NCBI GenBank assembly: GCA_007133365.1
Contig: SLMV01000020.1
Location: 1 to 7,845 of the forward strand
Direction of reading: 5' to 3'
Length of the DNA stretch: 7,845 nt
DNA from: Clostridia bacterium
GTDB lineage: Bacteria > Bacillota > Sulfobacillia > SLMV01
The position numbers were made by a program, and so were the translations under genes. This document shows, piece by piece, positions 1-7,529 of this stretch; the first letter of the stretch is position 1; each line of letters opens with the position of its first letter. Below the pieces are notes generated by a model. The model was not told the DNA's origin. It worked only from the letters and a program-made list of their open reading frames with translations, and made no database searches.

Positions 1-114
1 TGCAGTGATAAGGAGCATTGCCTCACCATCAATCACTCCTTGATTCCGAATTGATGATCGCCGACTCGAGGTAATCGGTGAGTTCGGAGTACTCGGAGGA
101 CGTGCTGTTGCCAT
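1..114 (-). CDS. Possible N-terminus of an unknown protein running off the left edge
   Basis: An ATG at 114 reading leftward is preceded by GGAGGT at 118-123, four bases after GGAGG. The frame stays open for all 38 codons to the window edge. The predicted start is MATARPPSTPNSP, a Ser/Thr/Pro/Arg-rich stretch, and the frame ends in GVIDGEAMLLITA. I recognise no domain. A competing start lies in another frame: ATG at 29 with AAGGAG at 36-41 and a six-base spacer, giving MVRQCSLSL up to the edge. Either could be the real gene, or neither. The call rests only on the ribosome binding site and the open frame; the biased composition of the first 20 residues weakens it. Confidence 0.3.
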   Translation of the reverse strand, partial: MATARPPSTPNSPITSSRRSSIRNQGVIDGEAMLLITA

Positions 115-867
115 TTTACCTCCGGCTTTGAATTGGTGTTAGCCAAGATTCAAAGGAGATGTTTTATGTTATCGGATTCTGTTTGTTTATCTAGCGTTAC
201 GTCCCCATATTATTTTCTTCGAGCCCTACTGATATACCTGCCAAGTCGGCATGCCGATTGCCGGTCTCCATCTGAATCGAGCGGTGTGGCAACGGACTGT
301 CACACGAGCATGCGTTGACGTCCGTCCAACGCTTTTCGTTTTTGGTTTTCTCGGCATGTGTCGCTTTGGTAACGAAACCGAGATTCGTGGCATCGCGCGG
401 GGGGGTGTGAGCCAGGATTGTCGCGGATTTTTTACGACCCTGCTGATCTCATCCCATTTGTTACCTGAGTCGTCAATGTGGGGCAATCGCCTACATATTC
501 TTCTTTTCAATTCAGGGCCAGCAAACTTGTGCGTGCTCCGGTCTTGGATCTGACCCGGGGTTGTTGCGAGCGATTCTTGGGGGCATGTTGTGTCTCATCC
601 AGGAGGGGGCAGTCTTTGAGTCGAGCGCCACCTGGGCTTAGATAGAGTGGGGAGATCAGGATGGCTGCCTTCGCTATCCACCTAACGTCCGCTCGGGTGC
701 TCCAATCGGTCATCCGGACCGAACCGCTTGAGACAGGAGGTCGGATTCGTAAGGAACGGGATAACCCGGAATTCGGAATGAAATTTGATCAGGAGGAAGA
801 TGGGTAAGCATCGATTAGATAAGGCCTGCAAGGTCTTAAGTGGTTCCGGAATTTGCCCTATACGGTC
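115..867. other. Stretch without a convincing gene
   Basis: About 750 bases with only short overlapping frames on both strands, none with recognisable protein character. A well-formed ribosome binding site (AAAGGAG at 152-158) sits seven bases before an ATG at 166, but that frame ends after 50 codons at 318 and the product MLSDSVCLSSVTS... resembles nothing I know. A second site, AGGAGG at 791-796, lies only three bases before an ATG at 800 whose 38-codon frame runs through the downstream hairpin. The stretch may be a regulatory spacer or decayed coding DNA. Confidence 0.5.
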
Positions 868-901
868 GGGGCAGCACAGGGTGATCATTTTGTGCTGCCC
901 C
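868..901 (-). terminator. Perfect hairpin after the S9 peptidase gene
   Basis: GGGGCAGCACA (868-878) pairs perfectly with TGTGCTGCCCC (891-901) around a 12-base loop. The hairpin starts nine bases after the TAA stop of the minus-strand peptidase gene, where a transcript end is expected. Read on the minus strand, no U-tract follows it. On the plus strand the hairpin is followed by a moderately T-rich tail (TCTTCATTCTT), so it would work better as an intrinsic terminator for transcription arriving from the left. It may be bidirectional, a U-less terminator or a 3'-end stabiliser. Confidence 0.6.
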
Positions 902-910
902 TCTTCATTC

Positions 911-2944
911 TTATAACCAGCGCTTAAACCAAGCCAGATATTGATCGAGACGAAAGACGCGATGCCAGGGTTTTCCATAGCGGGATAACCCATGGCTTTC
1001 GTTGGAAAACCGGACAAATTTTGTGGGTATCCCCATCCGTTTTAAAGCCATATACAATTGTTCACCTTGTTCCACCGGGCAACGATGATCCAGGGCCGAG
1101 TGAATGACCAGGGTCGGGGTATTGAAGTTGCCTACGTGGCGCAGCGGCGATTGGGCGAGATAGGCCTTTGGGGTCTCCCAGGGGGGACCCCCTCCGAATT
1201 CGAATTCCCGGGCCGGCATGATATCACTGGTTCCGTAGGAGGAATAACGGTTCATAATGCTGCACTCGGATACGGCAGCCCGGATGCGATCGGAGTTGCC
1301 CATAATCCAGTTCACCGTATACCCCCCGTAGCTACCCCCCGCAGCACCGATACGGTCCGGATCGATGAAGTCAAAGGTGTCGCAGGCTGCTTCAAGACCG
1401 TTCATGTTGTCGACAAAGTCCGCCCCGCCCCAGTCACCGAGAATCGCGGTGCAAAAGGATTCGCCGTATCCCTGACAGCCGCGCGTGTTGATAATGATCA
1501 CGGACCAACCCTGTCCAGCGAGCACCTGATTCTGAAAGGAGAATTCAGGGCCCCGCATTCCGCCGGGGCCTCCCCCTGCGGTCAGGATGGCCGGGGCTTT
1601 CTGCCCGGCTGTTAGCCCCAGGGCGGGCATGACCCATCCGTCGACCGTTACCCCCTCAGAGTCAAACTCAAACTTTTGTGGGCGAGAAAGCTCCACTTGT
1701 TCCAGAAGCTTTTGATTGGGATTGGTCAGTCGTTTCACCTGCTCGCTCTCTTGATCAACCCAAAAGAGATCCGGCGGTGTCGCTTCATCACTGATGAGGC
1801 AAACGATCCCTTTCGTGCCGGGGCGCAGTTGGTATTGAGACACCACCTGTACGCCAGAGGTTAGCGGTTCTTTTCGACTTCCGTCTTGGGTTAGGCGCCA
1901 CAAATTGATCGCGGCCCGATCGCTAATCAGCAATAGGATCTCAGAACCATCTGGGGACCATGTCGGATTCTGTGTCGTTCGATCTAAGTCTTCGGTCAGG
2001 CAATTTCCTTCACCAGTCTCTGTATTGATGACCCAAAGTTGCTGATTGCCATAATGTCCAAGTTCAGCATTCTGGTGCCCACAGGCCGCGATATGGGTAC
2101 CATCGGGCGACCAAGACAGTGCTGTGCTTCGCATGTCTTCTAGGTGATATAAGGGGCGAAGGGCAAGCGGCGCTGTTTCCTTCATGTCCAGCAGAAAGAT
2201 AAAGAGTCGCCGAAGGGAATGGGCACGAGGATCGGTATTGCCGACCACCGCCAGTTGCGAGCCATCGGGGGACCACGTCGGAGAATATAGATCGAACTCG
2301 CCCAACGTAAGGAGCTCGGTCATCCCAGGTCGTGCGGCTGAAAATGGCACCCACCCAACATGGCTCCGATAATTCCCAAAGTATCCGATGCCGTCAAACT
2401 TCCACCTCATGTGATCGGTTACTAGGACGTCCCGGTTGAATTTAAAATACAGATCCTCTTCCGTTACATCGGGTTCCAGAAGATGCTCTAATCCCAAATC
2501 GGGGCGCACATAGGTAAGAAAGATCAAACCATCGCCATTTGGGGACCAGGATGGACTCCCAATACCTCCGCGAAGATCCGTCAGCATGATTGGGGTGCCG
2601 CCGTCGGGATCAATGACGAAAAGTTGGGCGGACCCATCCACCACCGATTCTGCCGCAGGGGGGTTCTTTTGGATTGATGGGAACGCGGCCTTTCCGACAT
2701 AGGCGAGAGCCTGCCCGTCCGGAGACCACCGGGGATCGGTGCCCTCCACCAGGGAGTAGGCGTCTCCCGTCTCCAAAGACGTGATCCAAATTGTCGAGCG
2801 ATAACTGTTGGTCTGAGCGATGACTTCCTTCATTACCCAGGCGACTTTGTTGCCATCGGGAGAAACCTGGGGATCGCTGACATCTTTGAAGCGGAGGATA
2901 TCCCGGGGTGTCAAGGAATTCTTAGATGCAGTGTCGACGGTCAT
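911..2944 (-). CDS. S9 family peptidase (prolyl oligopeptidase/acylaminoacyl-peptidase type)
   Basis: This 677-residue serine peptidase should cleave short peptides; the family includes acylaminoacyl-peptidases, dipeptidyl peptidases and oligopeptidases. Residues about 20-420 carry propeller-blade motifs of the WSPDG type near 28, 73, 133, 224, 278 and 329, typical of the TolB/PD40-like beta-propeller that gates substrate access. Residues about 430-677 form the alpha/beta-hydrolase domain. Ser538 sits in GGSYGG, Asp619 in SALDHRC and His651 in NESHG, so the triad is complete and in family order. NTRGCQGYGESF (486-497) and GDWGGAD (503-509) are also family landmarks. The usual HGGP oxyanion-loop motif is instead AGGGPGG (456-462), lacking the histidine. 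No signal peptide is visible, so it is probably cytoplasmic. The ATG at 2944 has a near-ideal ribosome binding site. Length is normal for the family. The exact substrate cannot be read from the sequence; a role in degrading imported peptides is inferred. Confidence 0.96.
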   Translation of the reverse strand: MTVDTASKNSLTPRDILRFKDVSDPQVSPDGNKVAWVMKEVIAQTNSYRSTIWITSLETGDAYSLVEGTDPRWSPDGQALAYVGKAAFPSIQKNPPAAESVVDGSAQLFVIDPDGGTPIMLTDLRGGIGSPSWSPNGDGLIFLTYVRPDLGLEHLLEPDVTEEDLYFKFNRDVLVTDHMRWKFDGIGYFGNYRSHVGWVPFSAARPGMTELLTLGEFDLYSPTWSPDGSQLAVVGNTDPRAHSLRRLFIFLLDMKETAPLALRPLYHLEDMRSTALSWSPDGTHIAACGHQNAELGHYGNQQLWVINTETGEGNCLTEDLDRTTQNPTWSPDGSEILLLISDRAAINLWRLTQDGSRKEPLTSGVQVVSQYQLRPGTKGIVCLISDEATPPDLFWVDQESEQVKRLTNPNQKLLEQVELSRPQKFEFDSEGVTVDGWVMPALGLTAGQKAPAILTAGGGPGGMRGPEFSFQNQVLAGQGWSVIIINTRGCQGYGESFCTAILGDWGGADFVDNMNGLEAACDTFDFIDPDRIGAAGGSYGGYTVNWIMGNSDRIRAAVSECSIMNRYSSYGTSDIMPAREFEFGGGPPWETPKAYLAQSPLRHVGNFNTPTLVIHSALDHRCPVEQGEQLYMALKRMGIPTKFVRFSNESHGLSRYGKPWHRVFRLDQYLAWFKRWL

Positions 2945-2948
2945 GATG

Positions 2949-2956
2949 ACCTCCTT
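2949..2956 (-). promoter_or_regulatory. Ribosome binding site of the S9 peptidase
   Basis: Read on the minus strand this is AAGGAGGT, fully complementary to the usual 3' end of 16S rRNA, four bases before the ATG at 2944. It settles the peptidase start and predicts efficient translation. Confidence 0.85.
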
Positions 2957-3943
2957 TTTAATTTTTCAAGATTCAATGACGTTCCTTTGCGAAACGATCG
3001 ATAATGTGTACCCGCTTCATTGATAAGGATTTTCATTGATGGGTTGTGAATTGCACTCGAACGATAAAAAGGATGCGTGTGCTGTTGGTCCAAGATTGCT
3101 TCTAACTGTTACTTCACTTCCCTTCAACATGGCAGCGTCGTTTCCTTGGAATATCCGGCAGGTTGTCTGACGAGGCTTTCTTTTGAATGTCCTAACCCAA
3201 ACGGCGGTATCAAATCTTATGGATCAGAGGTAAAACTCCAGATGGTGTGTACATTCATTCCCGCGTTTTCGTTTGCTGCCGATCCGTCAGTTCTTTATTC
3301 GATTTTGCGACCCCCCTTGGCTGATCTCGACGGCAATATGGGTGTCATGAGCCCCCCACGCTTGCCCTCACGAGCGTTAAATACCATTGAGATCTACCCA
3401 CACGAAGGGATATTCGTCCGTAAAATGGACAGGTATCTCAGTCTTTGAACCAAAAGATCTAAGTTCTTCAATAACTCGGACACGGTCGACTTGGAAGAAC
3501 GCCTCCACCAAAACCGCTCCGTGACCGGCATGACTTTGCGTGTGCTCACCCTCCCAACCACCACCTCTTCCAGGCGAGCCCCGGAATCTGTTGGCTCTTT
3601 TGATAATACTGGAACCGCTCGCTAAAGAAACTGCGGCTATGTATTCTGGGCACCCGAAGTTCAATCGGTCTTGCCCGAGTCTTCATCGCGCCAGTGCGAT
3701 AACGGTTGCTTAAGCCGTGCCGACCCGCTCGTAAGAATGGGCTATAATATGTTTTGTCGCTTGACCTTCGAGGATCTGATTCAAGACGCTTTCCATCAGA
3801 CGGGTTAGGCTTTTATCACCTTTGAATATGTGATGCGCCAAATTGTCACCGAATGATAATCTCGTATTTGGTCATCGGTATTGTTCCGTCGAATTTGTTG
3901 CGCATAACGACCAGCGGGTAGGGGGTCCTTCCTCCTTTATAGG
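2957..3943. other. Long spacer with no secure gene; possible remnant
   Basis: Nearly 1 kb lies between the peptidase ribosome binding site and the hairpin of the next gene. The promoter of the peptidase should be in the first 150 bases or so, but I see no convincing -35/-10 pair. The most protein-like frame is on the minus strand at 3377-3664, 95 codons with only a TTG start and no ribosome binding site; its last 50 residues (for example VIEELRSFGSKTEIPV) look more ordinary than the rest. A plus-strand frame at 3077-3448 overlaps it and looks like a shadow. I recognise no family, so this is either non-coding or decayed coding DNA. Confidence 0.5.
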
Positions 3944-3979
3944 CGGTAGGGGCCCTCAGTGGTATGAGGGCCCCTACCG
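3944..3979 (-). terminator. Perfect 15-bp hairpin after the binding-protein gene
   Basis: CGGTAGGGGCCCTCA (3944-3958) and TGAGGGCCCCTACCG (3965-3979) pair over 15 bp without mismatch around a six-base loop. The hairpin begins ten bases after the TAA stop of the minus-strand substrate-binding protein. No U-tract follows on the minus strand; the next bases are CCTATAAAGGAGG. The position suggests a transcript end or 3' stabiliser. The GTAGGGGC...GCCCCTAC core also resembles dispersed palindromic repeats found in some bacterial genomes, so a REP-like element is an alternative. Confidence 0.65.
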
Positions 3980-3989
3980 ATACGAGGAT

Positions 3990-5699
3990 TTACTGAACGA
4001 CCTTGAAGTCATAACCCATGATTTCTTCATCAGCTCGCATATTCCATTCAATTCGATCGCTGATGCCGTAAAGGTTGGACTCTTGGAACAAGCTGATCCA
4101 CGGTGTGCGTTGCTCAGCCGCGATATTGCTTAGTTCTCGGAAAGCCTCAATTCGCTCTTGCTCGTCAGTAGTGCTTTCGCCAATACGATATAGCTCATCA
4201 ATACGTTCTTGGTCTGCTTGCCATTCTGCATCGGTCGGCTGCACCCAATGCGCTCGAAGATGGTTCGTCGAAATATACGATCTGTGAGCAAAGTGCGGAT
4301 TGAGGTTACCACCATTCGTACCTAAACCTAACTCTTGCAATTTTCTTGGACCGCTTACCAAGTTTCTGTGCGTCGTCAAGTCCATGAGGCGAAGATCAAC
4401 GTCAAACCCAACGTCCTCTAGCATACCCGTGATAACGCGAGCCAAGTCTCCGATCGGCCAATTCGTACTGGCATTGAAGACCAAGGTCGCTTCTCCGGGC
4501 TCGTACCCTGCTTCGGCAATCAATTCTTTCGCTCGCTCGGGATCGTACAAACAAGCCGAAGGACCGAATAGATCAGGATCACCTTCAGGCAAGGGCTGGA
4601 AAGCACGAGCACGGAATGCCTCACCATGACCGCCTGCTATATCCCTTAAGGCGTACTTATCAATAGCACGCTCGATGGCCTCTCGGATTCGAGGATCCCT
4701 TGTGGTGAACTCGCGATCCAACTCCGGGTCACCAGCGAAGTCAGGCTCTGGATAATTCTCTGTGCTCAACGGGCCCGGACGGCATCCAAGGAAATATCCC
4801 GTACCTCCAGCAACCCATACAGCATCCACACCTGACGCATCCTTAAGTCGATCTTCATCTTGAGGAAGAACTCGATACGCGACATCTATGCCACCCGTCA
4901 TCAATTCGGCAATTCGTGTTGAAGCCTCAGGAATAACTCTAAACTCGAATTCTTCAAAATTAGGGAATCGGTCTGTCTGCCAATAATCTTCGTTACGATC
5001 AAACAGTACGTGTTCGTCTCGGATATGCTCTCGTAGTACCCACGGACCCGTTCCCATCGGTTCTCTGTGGACGCCTTCGATCCCCACTTCTTCGACATAC
5101 GCTTTGCTCACAATTCCAGCTCCGTTATTCTGTTGAGTGAGTTTCCAAAGCATTAAACCGTCGGGTTCATGAGCAACAACATCGAAGGTATAATCATCGT
5201 GCACAATAATATCGTCGATCCACTCATACTGACCACGAAGAATATATTCTTCACGAGTTCCGTCAATAATCCGACGATAATGATATCGGACATCCTCTGC
5301 TGTTAATTCGGTTCCATCATGGAATTTAACGCCTTCATTAAGATAGAAACGAACGGTTTGATTGTCGATCCATTCCCAACTATGCGCCAATTCGGGTACC
5401 CAATCCGACCCCTCGTGATTTCGGAGATACAAATAATCGTAAGCATTTTCCGTTATCGATTCAGGGATGGTCAGCCAATCTTGCGGTGGATCCCAAGACA
5501 CGACGTCTAGATCAACCGCAACGACCACTCGCTGACGCTCTTCAGGTTCTTCAACCGGATCAGGTTCCGGCTCAACATCTACATCGTTCTCATCCGGATC
5601 GGGTTCATCAGGATCAACCGCTGGGGCGCAACTGAGGAGGGATAGCAAAACAAACAACGCGAGGATTGTTGCTAGTATCCATGTGCTCCTACTAACCAT
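3990..5699 (-). CDS. ABC transporter substrate-binding lipoprotein, family 5 (peptide/dipeptide type)
   Basis: This is the extracytoplasmic solute-binding component of an ABC importer of the oligopeptide/dipeptide/nickel class, 569 residues from the chosen start. Residues 1-24 form a lipoprotein signal peptide: a short basic start, a hydrophobic core and the lipobox LLSC with Cys24 as the lipidation site. Residues 29-54 are a strongly acidic, proline-rich linker (15 Asp/Glu and 7 Pro in 26 residues). The mature domain has family signatures: PELAHSWEW (102-110), VKFHDGTELTAEDV (124-137) and PMGTGPW (214-220), followed by RNEDYW. The ATG at 5699 is preferred because AAAGGA lies eight bases upstream; the ATGs at 5708 and 5756 are in frame but poorly served, and the longer versions put extra residues before the signal peptide. 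The ligand cannot be deduced from sequence; family members bind peptides, nickel, sugars or opines. No permease or ATPase gene is adjacent, so its membrane partners must be encoded elsewhere. Confidence 0.95.
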   Translation of the reverse strand: MVSRSTWILATILALFVLLSLLSCAPAVDPDEPDPDENDVDVEPEPDPVEEPEERQRVVVAVDLDVVSWDPPQDWLTIPESITENAYDYLYLRNHEGSDWVPELAHSWEWIDNQTVRFYLNEGVKFHDGTELTAEDVRYHYRRIIDGTREEYILRGQYEWIDDIIVHDDYTFDVVAHEPDGLMLWKLTQQNNGAGIVSKAYVEEVGIEGVHREPMGTGPWVLREHIRDEHVLFDRNEDYWQTDRFPNFEEFEFRVIPEASTRIAELMTGGIDVAYRVLPQDEDRLKDASGVDAVWVAGGTGYFLGCRPGPLSTENYPEPDFAGDPELDREFTTRDPRIREAIERAIDKYALRDIAGGHGEAFRARAFQPLPEGDPDLFGPSACLYDPERAKELIAEAGYEPGEATLVFNASTNWPIGDLARVITGMLEDVGFDVDLRLMDLTTHRNLVSGPRKLQELGLGTNGGNLNPHFAHRSYISTNHLRAHWVQPTDAEWQADQERIDELYRIGESTTDEQERIEAFRELSNIAAEQRTPWISLFQESNLYGISDRIEWNMRADEEIMGYDFKVVQ

Positions 5700-5707
5700 A
5701 GGTTTCA

Positions 5708-5713
5708 TCCTTT
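5708..5713 (-). promoter_or_regulatory. Ribosome binding site that decides the binding-protein start
   Basis: Read on the minus strand this is AAAGGA, eight bases before the ATG at 5699. It directly abuts the alternative in-frame ATG at 5708, too close to serve it, so the shorter protein beginning MVSRSTW is favoured. Confidence 0.65.
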
Positions 5714-7517
5714 CTTTTAGAAGGCCAATACACACTTTGCCTAACCCCAAATACATTTACGGCCCTAAGATGATAAACGAAGTGCCCTAACTTGATTGCC
5801 GCACGATCTCTGAGATATCCGAAAGTGGCCAGTACGTCAGCCTCACATTGTTATTTTTTTGGCCTTGCGTAAGGTGATTTAGTCCGCCTGCTGTCAGGCT
5901 AATCTGTGGTTAGGACGATTGGGTCCCACATGTTGTCGTGGTAAGTCTTATGGATGATCTATTCGCCCCGATTGATGGTAGTGTCGAGTTCGCCGTCAAT
6001 AGCGAGGGTTGGTTCCGACGGTGAAGGTGAACGACATTTCTCGAGCGGATTGACAAGGTGCGACGAGATTTTACATACCCGCATACCGTATGACATGCTA
6101 AATATTATTCTACGCGTTTAACATATTTCCTGCTAACACATCCTAAAATATTATTTATTAGGCGATATTATCCAGATTATTGTATGAAAACGGAAATAGG
6201 TGATCGGCTTCTGATCAAAGATCCTAACCTTCCTTGCATCAAGTGGCCGGACTGATAATGCCGCGGGGATTTACACACTCATTCAAACTTGACCAAGTTG
6301 CGCGTGAGAAAAAGATCCGATGGTTCCCTTCTCATGCGCCCGGATAGATCATTGACCTAATCACCATCCCTCACGAAAATTCGGTATGGGAGATCGCCTC
6401 CGTAATCCTCGCCACTTTCCGCCAGCTGGGAGAGGAAAGCGTGAGCACTTGGCGAAAAATGAAAGAATGGATGATGCACGGATTTGCTTTGATGAGACCA
6501 ACGTATGAAGATGGCGGTGGTGAGTGACTCTTTTGAGGTAGTCGTAAGGGTTTGGCCGCAAGTTCCCGGAGAAGAATGTGGCGGTAGTTCGCATATTTGA
6601 TCCGTTTGCTCGGCTCAGGATCGTTCCACTTGCACTTCATCGTGAAGGGGTTGAAGGCGATGCTCTCGAGCCTCGATGAGATCGTCGACATCCTTCTGCT
6701 GATATTCTTCGTATTGAGATTTTGATGATATTGTTTTGCCATCCCGAATGGTTTGAGATGATGCGTCCGCCCCGGTAGGCGTCGTGGTTAGCGAGGGGAG
6801 AGCCTGCTTAAGTGTCTCTTTATTTGTCATGTCGCAATCTTCAATTGATAACGAGGGGAAGACAGCTGCCATACGGATTAAACCCCACGAGCGCGGTAGA
6901 ATATCAACCGAGTGAAGATTCGCTCCTTTGCCCGAACCTTGTGATAAGCGCCCAGCGGTTAATTAGGCGAGTTGCCAGGATTGTGCCCGCACTCGCGGCG
7001 GATTCGGCAATGATAACGATCTTCCGTCCAATGGTAACAAGGCGGTTGAGGTCCAATGGGGAGACGGGGAGTTATGGGGGACTTCAAGCGGACCTTCGGC
7101 GATCGTGGATGATTAAAATGGCCGTTATCGTAAATATCCTGGCGATCCTCCATCGGTTTAATGAGGTCATCGAAAGGCTCGAACTGCTCCCAACAAGAAA
7201 AGCCGTAAAGCCATCGAGGTGGTCGAGCACTGCCAAAGGGGAGGAACATTCAATGATGAAGGCGTCAAAGAACCGATGATGCGACGAGGCTTGTTGAAAG
7301 AGATAATAAGGTTTTAGATTGCGATCGCGACTGGATTCTCGTTTTTCAATTACCCAGACTTATCGTTTTTAATCAGACACCCGTATGATTTCTCCTCGTT
7401 TTGAGCGAACGTTAGGGTTTCAGCGGAGATCCGAGGATTTGCATTGCACTAAGAGAAGAACCCTTTATAAAGGCGAGGATTTCGCGCCGACTCTTGTCGC
7501 GTGTCTTATCCTAAGAG
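5714..7517. other. 1.8 kb stretch without a secure gene
   Basis: This long spacer between divergent genes should hold the promoters of the binding protein (leftward) and the amidohydrolase (rightward), but I could not identify convincing promoter hexamers. An AT-rich patch lies at about 6070-6185. From about 6360 to 7280 overlapping open frames of 77-155 codons exist on both strands (minus 6371-6742, minus 6615-6872, minus 6959-7249, plus 6812-7279), none with a good ribosome binding site or a recognisable family. The two overlapping minus-strand frames at 6371-6872 could be pieces of one frameshifted gene. I saw no tRNA, IS element or CRISPR repeat. Confidence 0.5.
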
Positions 7518-7522
7518 AAGGA
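7518..7522 (+). promoter_or_regulatory. Ribosome binding site for the longest amidohydrolase start
   Basis: AAGGA lies seven bases before the ATG at 7530, good spacing for initiation. An in-frame TGA at 7527-7529 blocks any longer version. Later starts are less well served: ATG 7629 has only AAAGGG six bases upstream, and ATG 7638 has GGAGG just two bases upstream. Confidence 0.5.
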
Positions 7523-7529
7523 CGGATGA

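Noticed and set aside
226..553. Overlapping frames on both strands (226-510 minus, 251-553 plus)
   Set aside because: No ribosome binding site, no recognisable family, and composition typical of non-coding DNA.
800..916. 38-codon plus-strand frame after AGGAGG
   Set aside because: Spacer of only three bases, and the frame runs through the terminator-like hairpin and into the end of the convergent peptidase gene.
1058..1615. 185-codon plus-strand frame
   Set aside because: It lies antisense inside the S9 peptidase, whose motifs and catalytic triad are clear; a shadow frame.
2064..2354. Minus-strand frame overlapping the peptidase
   Set aside because: Same strand but a different frame within the propeller-coding region; no independent start signal.
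3743..3748. Perfect TATAAT hexamer
   Set aside because: No -35-like element at proper spacing and no gene downstream on the plus strand.
5950..6024. Short plus-strand frame MDDLFAPIDGSVEF...
   Set aside because: Only 24 codons, with no ribosome binding site; too little to support a gene.
7321..7328. GCGATCGC, resembling the cyanobacterial HIP1 repeat
   Set aside because: A single copy in 7.8 kb; HIP1-rich genomes carry many, so it says nothing about the host.
7462..7473. 12-bp perfect palindrome CCTTTATAAAGG upstream of the amidohydrolase
   Set aside because: One or two such palindromes are expected by chance in a window this size; no second copy or promoter overlap supports an operator.
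7449..7520. Direct repeat CTAAGAGAAG at 7449-7458 and 7511-7520
   Set aside because: Only 10 bp and two copies; one overlaps a ribosome binding site, so purine-rich coincidence is the simpler explanation.
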